Source: [Actinomadura] parvosata subsp. kistnae
GTDB lineage: Bacteria > Actinomycetota > Actinomycetes > Streptosporangiales > Streptosporangiaceae
Length of the DNA stretch: 64,000 nucleotides
Direction of reading: 5' to 3'
Assembly: GCF_900323885.1 (NCBI RefSeq)
Contig: NZ_OOHJ01000022.1
Location: 124,001-188,000 of the forward strand
The notes below the pieces were generated by a model, which saw only the letters and a list, made by a program, of their open reading frames with translations, did no database searches and was not told the DNA's origin. Below are positions 17,538-26,204 of the stretch, in pieces (positions within the stretch are counted from its first letter, which is position 1; every line of letters starts with the position of its first letter). The position numbers and the translations under genes are program-made.

Positions 17538-17998
17538 TGACGGACATCCGATGGCTGGACGCGACCGAGATGGCGGCGTGGCGCGCCTTCGTGTCCACCT
17601 CCCACCTGCTCGAGCGGCGGATCGAGGAGCAGCTCAAGGCCGCCGCCGGCCTCACGCACCCGCAGTACGAGATCCTGGTGGTCCTGTCGGAGTCCCCCGG
17701 CCGGCAGATGCGCATGACGGAGCTGGCGAGAGACGTCGTGGTGTCGAAGAGCGCGCTGACGTACCAGATCAACCAGCTCGAGAAGGCGGGGCTGGTGGAG
17801 CGGGCGACCTGCCCGTCCGACGAGCGCGGCGTGCTGGCGGTGCTGACCGAGAAGGGCGCGCGCTGCCTGGAGCAGGTGGCGCCCGGTCACGTGGAGGTCG
17901 TGCGCGCCTTCCTGATCGACCGGCTCAGCCGGGAGGAGCTGCGCACGATGACGAGCGCCATGCGCCGCACCGAGGAGGCCTTACGCTCCTCGGCGTGA
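17537..17998 (+). CDS. MarR family transcriptional regulator
   Basis: 153 residues, winged helix with YEILVVLSESPGRQMRMTEL, ARDVVVSKSALTYQINQLEK and wing residues SDERGVLAVLTEKG. I start at GTG 17537 rather than an in-frame start at 17480, because the longer version would translate through both operators. Divergent from doxX and probably its repressor. No cysteine near the N-terminus suggests an OhrR-type peroxide switch. Confidence 0.85.
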   Translation: MTDIRWLDATEMAAWRAFVSTSHLLERRIEEQLKAAAGLTHPQYEILVVLSESPGRQMRMTELARDVVVSKSALTYQINQLEKAGLVERATCPSDERGVLAVLTEKGARCLEQVAPGHVEVVRAFLIDRLSREELRTMTSAMRRTEEALRSSA

Positions 17999-18007
17999 CC
18001 TCCCGGC

Positions 18008-18760
18008 TCACTCGCTCTTGCCCGCGGCGGCGGCCCGCGCGGCACGCTCCATCTCGACGCGGGCGCTGGCGGCGTACTTGTCGACGTACTCCTGGCCCGA
18101 CAGCTCCATCAGCGCGTACATGATCTCGTCGGTCACGGCGCGCAGCACCAGCCGGTCGTCCTCCATGCCGTAGTAGCGGGAGAAGTCGAGCGGCTTGCCG
18201 AACTTCACGCCCGGCCGGATGCCCAGCTTGGGGAACAACCGCCCCGGCGGCATCATCTCGTACGTGTTGATCATCGCCCACGGGATCACCGGCACCCGCG
18301 ACTCCAGCGCGAGCCTGGCCACGCCGGTCTTGCCCTTGTAGAGGCGGCCGTCGGGCGTGCGGGTGCCCTCGGGGTAGATGCCGAGGATGTGGCCCTCGCG
18401 CAGCACGCGCAGTCCGGTGCGCAGCGCGGCCTCGCTGGCCTTGCCGCCGGAGCGGTCGATCGGCACGGTGCCGACCCCGCTGAAGAACAGGCGGGTGAAG
18501 AAGCCCTTGATGCCCCGCCCGGTGAAGTAGTCGGCCTTGCCCAGCGAGATGACCTTGCGCCGGATCTGCAGGGGGCCGAAGAAGTGGTCGGCGAAGGACA
18601 GATGGTTGCCGGCCAGGATGGCGGGCCCCTCCTTGGGGACGTTCTCGGCGCCTTCGGTCCACGGCCTGAAGATGAGGTGGAGGAACGGCCCCAAGATGGC
18701 CTTGACCACCCAGTAGAACACCCTGGCACCTCTTCCTGCGCACTTCTCGTCGGCGGGCAT
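18008..18760 (-). CDS. plsC: 1-acyl-sn-glycerol-3-phosphate acyltransferase
   Basis: 250 residues, PlsC/AGPAT family. The catalytic NHxxxxD motif is NHLSFAD and the phosphate-binding motif is YPEGTRTPDG. A hydrophobic stretch near residue 15-30 anchors the protein at the membrane. It transfers an acyl chain to lysophosphatidic acid or a related acceptor in phospholipid synthesis. Gene order here (acyltransferase near the ArsA-like ATPase, SRPBCC protein and FadD) resembles Rv2182c-Rv2187 of M. tuberculosis. Divergent from the hydrolase gene. Confidence 0.88.
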   Translation of the reverse strand: MPADEKCAGRGARVFYWVVKAILGPFLHLIFRPWTEGAENVPKEGPAILAGNHLSFADHFFGPLQIRRKVISLGKADYFTGRGIKGFFTRLFFSGVGTVPIDRSGGKASEAALRTGLRVLREGHILGIYPEGTRTPDGRLYKGKTGVARLALESRVPVIPWAMINTYEMMPPGRLFPKLGIRPGVKFGKPLDFSRYYGMEDDRLVLRAVTDEIMYALMELSGQEYVDKYAASARVEMERAARAAAAGKSE

Positions 18761-18899
18761 CGTCAGCAGTGGGCAGAGTCATCTTCCCATCTCGACGGCC
18801 ATGCTCCTACATCAGCTCTCGCACAAATACCCCGGAACATGCGACGATCGGGCCGTTCCGGCGGAAATTGCCGGAATGAAACGGCACAGAGGAGCTGTT

Positions 18900-19658
18900 A
18901 TGCCGCTCATGCCAGGCGCGGAGCCCTACCACCACGAAGCAGGCCAGATCGGCGTGCTGCTGTGTCACGGCTTCACCGGCACGCCGCAGTCCCTGCGACC
19001 ATGGGGGGAGTACCTGGCCGGTCAGGGGATCAGCGTGTCGCTGCCCCGCCAGCCCGGGCACGGCACCAAGTGGCAGGAGATGAACCGGACGCGCTGGGAG
19101 GACTGGTACGCCGAGGTGGAGAAGGCGTTCGCCGACCTCCAGGGCCGGTGCGCGGAGGTGTTCGTGGCAGGGCTGTCGCTGGGCGGCTGCCTGGCGCTGC
19201 GGCTCGCCGAGGTGCACGGGTCCGCCATCAGAGGGGTGATGGTGGTGAATCCCTCGATCGCCAACGACGTGCCGCTGCTCAAGCTCGCTCCGCTGCTCAA
19301 ATGGTTCGTGCCGTCGGTGCCCGGCGTCGCCAACGACGTCAAGAAGCCCGGGGTGCGCGAGCTGGCCTACACTCGCACTCCGGTGAAGGCGGCGGCGTCG
19401 CTGCCGGGGCTGTGGTCGCTGGTGCAGGCCGACCTGGCGAAGGTGACCCAGCCACTGCTGGTCTTCCACAGCCGGGACGACCATGTGGTGAAGCCGACGA
19501 GTGTCGCGATCATTCGCGCGAAGGTCCCGCAGGCCACGATCGAGGAGCTTACCGATAGCTACCATGTTGCGACACTTGACAACGATGCCGACAGGATCTT
19601 TGCCGGGAGCCTCGACTTCATCCGGACACATGCCTCGGTACCCTTGCAGAGGGACTGA
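18900..19658 (+). CDS. Alpha/beta hydrolase (carboxylesterase/monoacylglycerol lipase type)
   Basis: 252 residues. The nucleophile elbow is GLSLGG, the oxyanion region is CHGFTGTP, the acid is the Asp in HSRDDHVV and the catalytic His is in DSYHVATLDND. This matches the Est30/thermostable monoacylglycerol lipase group, which hydrolyses short-chain esters or monoglycerides. ATG 18900 follows AGAGGAG; the in-frame ATG at 18801 has no RBS. The neighbourhood suggests lipid turnover. Confidence 0.87.
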   Translation: MPLMPGAEPYHHEAGQIGVLLCHGFTGTPQSLRPWGEYLAGQGISVSLPRQPGHGTKWQEMNRTRWEDWYAEVEKAFADLQGRCAEVFVAGLSLGGCLALRLAEVHGSAIRGVMVVNPSIANDVPLLKLAPLLKWFVPSVPGVANDVKKPGVRELAYTRTPVKAAASLPGLWSLVQADLAKVTQPLLVFHSRDDHVVKPTSVAIIRAKVPQATIEELTDSYHVATLDNDADRIFAGSLDFIRTHASVPLQRD

Positions 19659-19704
19659 TCGCACCCAGGGGGAAGTCGCGATCGCTGCGGAGAGGCCCAT
19701 CTAG

Positions 19705-20208
19705 GTGACGCCCCAGAGTGACGAGGACGAGGTCTGGCGGCAGATCGTCGCGTCCTTCAACGACACCGCCGAGCGCGACTCGGCCGATCAGCCATGGCCC
19801 GACAGCGAAAACCTGCCTGCCGAGCCCACCCGCCGGGTCGTCAAGCCCTCGGAGGAGGAGCCCGCGCACGACGTCTCGCCGGGCTCCCTCGACTCCCTCG
19901 ACGACGGCCCGCTGCTCGACCGCGACCGCGGCGACGGCGACGGTGAGGGCGAGGAGGACGAAGGCCACTTCGAGCCTCCGCCGCCGCCTCCGCTGCCCAA
20001 GCTCGACCTGCCGACCAAGCTGGCGTGGGTGGCGCTGTTCGGCGGCCCCGCCTACCTGCTGGTCGCGGCGATGGCGAGCTGGCACATGGAGGGGTGGGCG
20101 CTGTTCACGGCGGTGGCGGCGTTCATCGGCGGGTTCGTGGCGCTGGTGGTGCGCATGGGCGACGGCCCGCCCAACGACTCCGGCTGGGACGACGGCGCCG
20201 TGCTGTAG
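19705..20208 (+). CDS. Hypothetical acidic protein with two C-terminal membrane helices
   Basis: 167 residues, GTG start. Residues 1-95 are acidic and disordered, followed by a six-proline stretch. Then two hydrophobic helices at about 107-123 and 128-147 (LAWVALFGGPAYLLVAAMAS and WALFTAVAAFIGGFVALVVR) and a short tail. Similar small proteins occur beside the hydrolase in other actinobacteria, from memory; function unknown. It ends 15 bases from the convergent secreted protein gene. Confidence 0.7.
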   Translation: MTPQSDEDEVWRQIVASFNDTAERDSADQPWPDSENLPAEPTRRVVKPSEEEPAHDVSPGSLDSLDDGPLLDRDRGDGDGEGEEDEGHFEPPPPPPLPKLDLPTKLAWVALFGGPAYLLVAAMASWHMEGWALFTAVAAFIGGFVALVVRMGDGPPNDSGWDDGAVL

Positions 20209-20223
20209 GCGCCCGGCGCGGGC

Positions 20224-21333
20224 TCACGACTTCGCCGTGGTGGTCTTGGGGGCGAACGACTCCACCACGTCGCTGTAGCGGTCTTTCGCGTCGACGGCGT
20301 GGCCGACCGCCCACACGGTGCTCCTGCCCGCCAGGTACGCCACCGCCTGCAGCCGCACGCTGCTCCTGCCCTGCTGGGCGTCGCCCCTGATGGTCTCGCA
20401 CCGGCCCTTCTCGCAGCGCAGCATGAACGGCTCCGCGGCCCGCGAAGGGTCGTAGCCGGTCATCCAGTAGCGGCCCTTGCCGTCGCCGGTCACGCCGTAC
20501 AGCCTGGCCTCGGAGGCGGGCAGCTTCAGCTCCCGCCACCGCTTGCCGTTCCAGGTCAGGGCGAGCGGCACGATGTCGCCGGGGCCGCGGTAGACGCCGC
20601 CCACGGCCAGCGCCTGCTTGGAGCTGTCGACCTGCACGTCACGCAGGTAGCCGCCGGGGACGGGCGGCAGCGGCATGGACTTCCACGAGCCGCCCGAGTA
20701 GTGCATGACCAGCGGCTCGGTGCCGGTGTCGCCGACGGCGAACCCGCCGGAGACCGCGTACAGGGCGCCTTCGTCCTTGGTCTCCTGCGCCGTCCAGGTG
20801 CTGCCCTGGCCGGTGAGGATCAGCCCGTTCTTCTCCCGGCTGCCGACCGCCACGATCTTGCCCGACTTGGCGTCGACGCCGCCGAGCCAGTCGCCGGCCC
20901 GCAGGGCGGACGGCCTGACCCGGTCGAACCCGGCGGTGTCGCCGTGCGCGAGGTACGGCAGCCCGTCGTGCCCGTCGCCGACCGCCCACACGTCGGACGG
21001 CGAGGCGGCGGCCAGACCGCGCAGGCTGCCCGCGGCGGTGTTGTCGCGGATGCCGATCTCCGCCCACCTGCTGCCGTCCCAGTGGCGGATGGTGCCGCGG
21101 TTCTTCCAGACGTCCCAGATCTCCTGCTGGCCCACCGCCCACACGTCGCTCGGCGAGACCGCCAGCACGTCGGAGAGCGAGCCGTCGACCTGGAGGCGCA
21201 CGCTGGTCGACTGCTGCCACGCCTCGATCTGCGCGGGGCGGGGTTCGGCATGCGCGGCGGGCGTGACCTGCGTCCAGGCCACGGACGTCGCCAAGATCAA
21301 GGAGAGCGCACGCCGCTGAAAGCGACGGGTCAT
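20224..21333 (-). CDS. Secreted beta-propeller-like protein
   Basis: 369 residues with a signal peptide (MTRRFQRRALSLILATSVAW, cleavage after AHA) and repeated blade-like motifs LAVSPSDVWAVGQQ, AAASPSDVWAVGDG and RSTVWAVGHAVD, each with a VWAVG core. This suggests a secreted propeller. No catalytic residues are recognised and function is unknown. ATG 21333 has no clear RBS, but the signal peptide fixes the start. Confidence 0.75.
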   Translation of the reverse strand: MTRRFQRRALSLILATSVAWTQVTPAAHAEPRPAQIEAWQQSTSVRLQVDGSLSDVLAVSPSDVWAVGQQEIWDVWKNRGTIRHWDGSRWAEIGIRDNTAAGSLRGLAAASPSDVWAVGDGHDGLPYLAHGDTAGFDRVRPSALRAGDWLGGVDAKSGKIVAVGSREKNGLILTGQGSTWTAQETKDEGALYAVSGGFAVGDTGTEPLVMHYSGGSWKSMPLPPVPGGYLRDVQVDSSKQALAVGGVYRGPGDIVPLALTWNGKRWRELKLPASEARLYGVTGDGKGRYWMTGYDPSRAAEPFMLRCEKGRCETIRGDAQQGRSSVRLQAVAYLAGRSTVWAVGHAVDAKDRYSDVVESFAPKTTTAKS

Positions 21334-21371
21334 GAAGGAAATGCTACGGGCTGGACAGCCTGTCTTGCCCG

Positions 21372-22076
21372 CTAGTGCCCAACTCTCAGCTCCGCGACGA
21401 CCGGCAGATGGTCGCTGGCCCCGGTCAGATCGGCGCTCGCGGCCCGCACTCCCCCGCACGACACGACGTGCGTCCCGCGCGCGGCGAACACCCCGTCGAT
21501 GCGCGCGGACGGCTTCCCGGCCGGGAACGTCAGGCCGTCGCCCTCGGGCGCCACGGCGTAGCAGTCGGCCAGCCGCCCGGCCAGGTAGCGCCAGGCGGGG
21601 CGGTGCGGATGCTCGTTGACGTCGCCGGCCAGCACGACGGCCGCGCCGTGCCTTGCGGCCACGTCCTCCATCAGCGCCACAGCCTCGACGGCGTGCCGCA
21701 TCCTGGCCGCGTCGTGCAGGTCGAGGTGGAGCGAGCCGACGGCCAGCCGCGCCCCCTCCGCCTGCACCACGGCGACGGCCAGCGCGCGCCGCTCCAGGCC
21801 GAGGAAGGCACGCAGCCGGCGGGTCTCGGCGTGCAGGACGCGGGCGCGCGGCCCGACCAGGACGGCCACGCCGCCCACCCGGCCCGGCGTCGCCACGGAC
21901 AGCCCCGAGGCGGCGGCCAGCGCCGCCCGCCTGGCCCGCCAGCGCAGGAACCTGGGCGCCTCCTGCACGCACAGCACGTCGGCGCGGGCGTCGGCGATCA
22001 CCCTGGCCAGCGCGGGCACGCTGTCGCGCAGCCCGTGCAGGTTGTACGTGCCGACCCTGATCGTCACAGGCGTCAC
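21372..22076 (-). CDS. Endonuclease/exonuclease/phosphatase family protein
   Basis: 234 residues with the metal-dependent EEP fold: TYNLHG, the catalytic Glu in VLCVQEAP, SLHLDL, AGDVNEHPHRPAW and the terminal Asp-His pair in GASDHLPVVAEL. Family members cleave DNA/RNA phosphodiesters or sphingomyelin and inositol phosphates; the target here is unknown. No signal peptide, so cytoplasmic. Confidence 0.85.
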   Translation of the reverse strand: MTPVTIRVGTYNLHGLRDSVPALARVIADARADVLCVQEAPRFLRWRARRAALAAASGLSVATPGRVGGVAVLVGPRARVLHAETRRLRAFLGLERRALAVAVVQAEGARLAVGSLHLDLHDAARMRHAVEAVALMEDVAARHGAAVVLAGDVNEHPHRPAWRYLAGRLADCYAVAPEGDGLTFPAGKPSARIDGVFAARGTHVVSCGGVRAASADLTGASDHLPVVAELRVGH

Positions 22077-22121
22077 AGGTGTACGGACGTCAAGAGCGTC
22101 AAGAGCGTCACGGCATCGGGC

Positions 22122-23054
22122 TCAGCGCTGCCTGGCCAGGTCGGCGGCACCCACGACGCCGGCGGAGGCGCCCAGCTCGGCCAGCCTGATCTCGGCCAGC
22201 GGCCGGTGCCCGTGCCCGGTCAGCCGCTCGGCGAAGGTCTGCCTGGCCCGGTCGATGAACAGGTCGGCCGCGCGGGACACGCCGCCGCCGACGATGAAGC
22301 AGCCGGGGTCGAGCACGGCGGCCAGGTCGGCCATGCCCTGCCCGAGCCAGTCGGCCAGGCTGCCGAACGCGTCGAGCGAGGCCTCGTCGCCCTGGCGCGC
22401 GGCCTCGGTCACCTCCTCGCCCTCGATCTTGCCGCCGGCCAGCCCCAGCAGGATCCTGGCCCGCTCCGGCTGCGCCTCGGCGATCTCCCGGGCGTCCTTG
22501 ACCAGGGCCTGGCCGCTGGCGTACTGCTCCCAGCAGCCGATGTTGCCGCAGCCGCACTGCCGCCCGCCGGGCAGCACCTGCATGTGGCCCAGCTCGGCGC
22601 CCATGCCCCAGCGGCCGCGGTAGAGCTCCCCGCCGATGACGATGCCGCCGCCGATGCCGGTGCCGAGCGTCAGGCAGACCACGTGGGACTGCCCCCTGCC
22701 CGCGCCGAACCTGGTCTCGCCCCAGGCCATGGCGTTGGCGTCGTTCTCGATGACGACCGGCAGGCCGACCAGGTCGCTGATCTTCTTCTGCAGCGGCTCC
22801 TCACGCCAGGCGAGGTTGGGGGCGAAACGCACGACGGACCTGGTCTCGTCCACGAAACCGGCCGCGCCGACGCCCACGGCCTCGATCGTCCGGTCTCTGG
22901 ACAGCTCGCGTACGACGTCGGCCACCGTCTCGGCGACCACGTCGGGGCGGTCGGCGGCGGTGGGCCTTAGCGTGTGTTCGACGATCTCGCCATTGTCGTC
23001 GACCACACCGGCGGCCACCTTCGTCCCGCCGATGTCGACACCGATCGTGAGCAT
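22122..23054 (-). CDS. glkA: ROK family glucokinase
   Basis: 310 residues. The phosphate loop is DIGGTKVAAGVV, the sugar-binding region has ENDANAMAWGE, and the ROK zinc motif is CGCGNIGCWEQYASG. It phosphorylates glucose with ATP to glucose-6-phosphate; in Streptomyces the equivalent enzyme also mediates carbon repression. Substrate specificity is inferred from the family. It lies upstream of the EEP gene on the same strand with a 45-base gap. Confidence 0.88.
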   Translation of the reverse strand: MLTIGVDIGGTKVAAGVVDDNGEIVEHTLRPTAADRPDVVAETVADVVRELSRDRTIEAVGVGAAGFVDETRSVVRFAPNLAWREEPLQKKISDLVGLPVVIENDANAMAWGETRFGAGRGQSHVVCLTLGTGIGGGIVIGGELYRGRWGMGAELGHMQVLPGGRQCGCGNIGCWEQYASGQALVKDAREIAEAQPERARILLGLAGGKIEGEEVTEAARQGDEASLDAFGSLADWLGQGMADLAAVLDPGCFIVGGGVSRAADLFIDRARQTFAERLTGHGHRPLAEIRLAELGASAGVVGAADLARQR

Positions 23055-23079
23055 GCCCCGCGTCTCCTCTAGTTCAGAT

Positions 23080-23487
23080 CTATGTGTTCCACGTCGTCAC
23101 GCTGCCCGTCGCGGCGGCCCTCATGCTGGTCGCCGCCCGGCCTGCCGGTGCTGCGGGGGCCGGCCTGCTCAGCGCGTCGAGCGCGCCCTTGAAGGCGGCG
23201 AACAGCTCGCCGCCCGCCGCCATCAGGTGCCCGGCCACGTCGCCGCCGGACTCGCGCTGCGCCGCGATCGCCCGGCAGACGGGGCAGGCGCGGCAGATGT
23301 ACTCGTCGTGGGGCTCGGACACGGCCTCCTCCCAGACGTCCCGCTCCCTGCGGCCACCGCCGCCGGTGAAGGAGTTGAGCACGCTCCTGCCGACCTGGCG
23401 GGTGGCCCGCCCCTGGATCGAGTCGAACAACTTGCGTGCCTCGTCGGCGACGGTCCCGATCGGGTCCCTGTTCTGGCTCTCGCTCAT
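23080..23487 (-). CDS. DUF5304-like conserved actinobacterial protein
   Basis: 135 residues from MSESQNRDPIG. The central part holds a conserved CRACPVCRAIA motif that could bind a metal through its three cysteines. The N-terminal half is helical (ARKLFDSIQGRATRQVGRSV), and the tail is Ala-rich and low complexity. Function unknown. The gene lies between the ArsA-like ATPase and the glucokinase in one co-directional run, as in other actinobacteria. Confidence 0.7.
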   Translation of the reverse strand: MSESQNRDPIGTVADEARKLFDSIQGRATRQVGRSVLNSFTGGGGRRERDVWEEAVSEPHDEYICRACPVCRAIAAQRESGGDVAGHLMAAGGELFAAFKGALDALSRPAPAAPAGRAATSMRAAATGSVTTWNT

Positions 23488-23532
23488 CTTGGCCCTTCCT
23501 GGCGTTTGGGGTCGCTCCTCCATTTCAACTCC

Positions 23533-24753
23533 TCAGGTCGCCGATTCGCTCCCCGAGCCGGATGATGGTGCGGACCCCGCCCCTCCGGGCTCGTCCTCGG
23601 GCTCGTCCTCTTGTGCCGCCCACCGCACGCGCAGCACGCCGTCGCGCAGCTCCGCCCCGCTGATCCGCCTGCGGGCCAGCGCCACGGGCAGCGCCAGGAT
23701 CCTGCGGTACGGCCCGGCGGTGACGATCAGCTCGTCGCCCTTGCGGGCCAGGTCCACGTCGGCGCGGTCGGCGCCCGGCAGGGCCAGCGCCAGCTCGTCG
23801 GCGCTCATCCGCAGCGGCGGCTCGACGGCGTGCGGGGCGAACGGGTCGGACTCGCCGTACAGCGCGGCGCCCAGGCCGGCCAGGGCGTCCTTGCCGACGG
23901 GCTCGGCCGACAGGTACGGCACCACGTGGACGGGCAGCGGCGCGAACGACTGCTCCGCCTCGGCCAGCAGCCTCGACTGGGCCGCCACCCAGCGGGCCCG
24001 CCACTCGTCGGCGCCGCCCTCGGGGAAGACCCGGTTGGCGATCACGGCGTCGACGCGGTAGCCGTACAGGCTGAGGGAGGTCAGGGTGCGTCTGGCCTCG
24101 GCGAGCACCACCGACTCGGGGGTGAGCACGAGCCGCACGGAGGCGTGGTCGCCGGTGAGCAGCTCGCGCACCTCCATGAGGCCGCGGTGGAAGCGCTCGC
24201 CGGCGCTCAGCACGTCGTCGCCGGGCGCGCTCACCCGGGCCACGCTGCGCGTGAACGGCGCGACCAGCCGCACCAGCCTGCGGCCGACCGGCATGAGCCG
24301 GTTGACGTGCCAGTCGAGCGCCTCGGGCAGGGCCAGCAGGCGCAGCGTCTCGGCGGTGGGCGCGCAGTCGACCACGATGACGTCCCAGCGGCCCTCGCGG
24401 GCGTGCTCGCGCAGCTCCAGCAGCGCGATGACCTCCTCGGCGCCCGGCAGGACGGTGATCTCCTCGGAGGTGATCCGGTCGAGGCCCAGCTCGACGAGCA
24501 CGCCCCTGGCGTAGTCCTGTAGCTCGCCCCAGTGGCGCTCCAGCGTCTTCTGCGTGTCGACCTGGTGCAGGTGCAGGCCGGGCGCGATCTCCCCGGGCGC
24601 GGCGGCCAGCGCGTCGGACAGCGAGTGCGCCGTGTCGGTGGAGATGATGAGCGTCTTGAGCCCGCGACCGGCGGCGAGCGTGGCGGTGGCCGCGGCGGCC
24701 GTCGTCTTGCCGACGCCGCCCTTGCCGGTGAAGAGCAGGACGCGCGGGCTCAC
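23533..24753 (-). CDS. ArsA-family (GET3-like) ATPase
   Basis: 406 residues with one ATPase domain: deviant Walker A GKGGVGKTT at the N-terminus, switch I STDTAHSLSDAL and Walker B VIVVDCAPTAETLRLL. The C-terminal 90 residues (GDELIVTAGPYRRILALPVA onward) resemble the HSP20-like domain found in actinobacterial ArsA homologues. The cysteines that bind arsenite in true ArsA are absent, so an arsenic role is unlikely. It is the likely counterpart of Rv2184c. It follows the SRPBCC gene with one base between stop and start. Confidence 0.85.
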   Translation of the reverse strand: MSPRVLLFTGKGGVGKTTAAAATATLAAGRGLKTLIISTDTAHSLSDALAAAPGEIAPGLHLHQVDTQKTLERHWGELQDYARGVLVELGLDRITSEEITVLPGAEEVIALLELREHAREGRWDVIVVDCAPTAETLRLLALPEALDWHVNRLMPVGRRLVRLVAPFTRSVARVSAPGDDVLSAGERFHRGLMEVRELLTGDHASVRLVLTPESVVLAEARRTLTSLSLYGYRVDAVIANRVFPEGGADEWRARWVAAQSRLLAEAEQSFAPLPVHVVPYLSAEPVGKDALAGLGAALYGESDPFAPHAVEPPLRMSADELALALPGADRADVDLARKGDELIVTAGPYRRILALPVALARRRISGAELRDGVLRVRWAAQEDEPEDEPGGAGSAPSSGSGSESAT

Positions 24754-24754
24754 C

Positions 24755-25189
24755 TCAGCGGCCTTCGACGCGCTTCTTGAGACCCTTGAGCGCGGTGTCC
24801 ACGATCACCTTCTCCGCCTTGCGCTTGATCAGGCCGATCATGGGCACGCTGAGATCGACCGTCAGCTCGTACGTCACCTCGGTGCCACTGCCCGTGCCGG
24901 CCAGCCGGTAACTCCCCCTGAGGTCGGAGACCATCTTCCCCGGCTCGACCACCTGCCAGTGCACGCCATCGCCCTCCCACGTGTAGCCGAGGGTGTAGGT
25001 GTCGCTGATCGGGCCGGCGTCGAGGGCGAAGCGCACCGTCGCCGGCCTGCCGTCGGCGTCGGTGGTGAGAACCTGAGCGCTTTTGACCTGGCCTGCCCAT
25101 TCCGGGTAGGAGGGGAAGTCCGCGATGACCGCCATCACGTCGGCCTGCGGGGCGCCGATGGTGATGCTCGAAGTGGTGCGATCAGACAT
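24755..25189 (-). CDS. SRPBCC (polyketide cyclase/START-like) family protein
   Basis: 144 residues with the SRPBCC pattern: N-terminal SSITIGAPQADVMAVIADFPSYPEW, a curved sheet (TLGYTWEGDGVHWQVVEP) and a long C-terminal helix ending LKKRVEGR. These proteins bind small hydrophobic ligands in a cavity. The pairing with an ArsA-like ATPase directly downstream matches Rv2185c-Rv2184c and suggests joint action at the membrane or in lipid handling, which is inference. ATG 25189 is chosen from the conserved N-terminus. Confidence 0.83.
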   Translation of the reverse strand: MSDRTTSSITIGAPQADVMAVIADFPSYPEWAGQVKSAQVLTTDADGRPATVRFALDAGPISDTYTLGYTWEGDGVHWQVVEPGKMVSDLRGSYRLAGTGSGTEVTYELTVDLSVPMIGLIKRKAEKVIVDTALKGLKKRVEGR

Positions 25190-25259
25190 GCGACCACCGT
25201 AGTGCACAAACCGCCGACCGCGGCGGAGCCCTGCACGCTACCGGCCAGTGCCGGTCAGA

Positions 25260-26027
25260 TCACCATTCGAGGACGTACGGGACGCCCTTCCCCCGGAAAT
25301 GCCCCACGTTCACGCATTCGGTGCGGCCCACCCGGGCCCGCCGGTGCAAGGGGTTGTGCACGTGGCCGAACAGGGCGTAGCGCGGCTGCGTGCGTTTGAT
25401 CGCCTCCAGCGTCGCCTCGCTGCCGCGCTCGAAGCGCCGGGCCACCACGTCGTACAGCAGCTCGGGCAGCGCGGGCGGGATGTGGCAGCACAACACGTCG
25501 ACCTCGCCGACCGCCTCGACCTTGGCGGCGTACTCCTCGTCGGTCAGCTCGTGCGGGGTGCGGTACGGGGTCTTGAGGCCGCCGCCCACGAAGCCGAAGC
25601 GCAGCCCGCCGATCTCCGCCACCTGCCCGTCGAGCACCTGCTGGCCGGGCCTGAGGTAGTCGGCCCACAGGCGCGGCAGGTCGACGTTGCCGTAGGTGAG
25701 GTAGGCCGGGGTCGGCATGGCGCCGAAGAGGGCGGCGTACTGGGCGCGGACGTTGCGCTCGATGTGCTCGCGCGGGTCGCCGTCGAGCGTGCTCCACAGG
25801 CACGCCGACATGGCCCTGGCCTCGTCGAAGCGCTTGGCCGTGCGCAGCGCGATGAACTTCCTGGCGTTCTCGGCGCCGAACAGGTCGGCGAAGATGCCCT
25901 GGGCGTGGTCGTCGTAGTCGACGAACAGGATCAGGTCGCCCAGGCAGATCAGCGCGTCCGCGCCGTCGCCCGCGCGGGCCAGGGCGTCGGCGCGGCCGTG
26001 GACGTCACTGACGACATGCACCCTCAT
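25260..26027 (-). CDS. Metallophosphoesterase
   Basis: 255 residues. Metal ligands of the calcineurin-like fold are visible: SDVHGRADAL, GDLILFVDYDDH, GNVDLP (GNxD in place of GNH), CCHIPP and FGHVHNP. Members hydrolyse phosphomonoesters or cyclic nucleotides; substrate unknown. ATG 26027 places the DxH motif close to the N-terminus as usual; the in-frame extension upstream lies in the divergent promoter region of the FadD gene. Confidence 0.85.
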   Translation of the reverse strand: MRVHVVSDVHGRADALARAGDGADALICLGDLILFVDYDDHAQGIFADLFGAENARKFIALRTAKRFDEARAMSACLWSTLDGDPREHIERNVRAQYAALFGAMPTPAYLTYGNVDLPRLWADYLRPGQQVLDGQVAEIGGLRFGFVGGGLKTPYRTPHELTDEEYAAKVEAVGEVDVLCCHIPPALPELLYDVVARRFERGSEATLEAIKRTQPRYALFGHVHNPLHRRARVGRTECVNVGHFRGKGVPYVLEW

Positions 26028-26204
26028 GAGGGGAATCCTACGACCGCGCGATCGGGCCGTCCGATCCGCCGTTTTCGATGCGCGTACGGGCGGGCGGCGG
26101 CTGCTAGCGTGGGAAATGCCCTTCATAACGCCTCAATGACGAAGCTACCGGCGCGTAACTTAAGGCGGTAACGTCCAGGCGGTCCCCGAAGAGGAGTTGA
26201 GTTC

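Noticed and set aside
23533-24753. Arsenite-exporting ArsA
   Set aside because: The metal-binding cysteines are absent, there is a single ATPase domain and no arsB or arsR is nearby.
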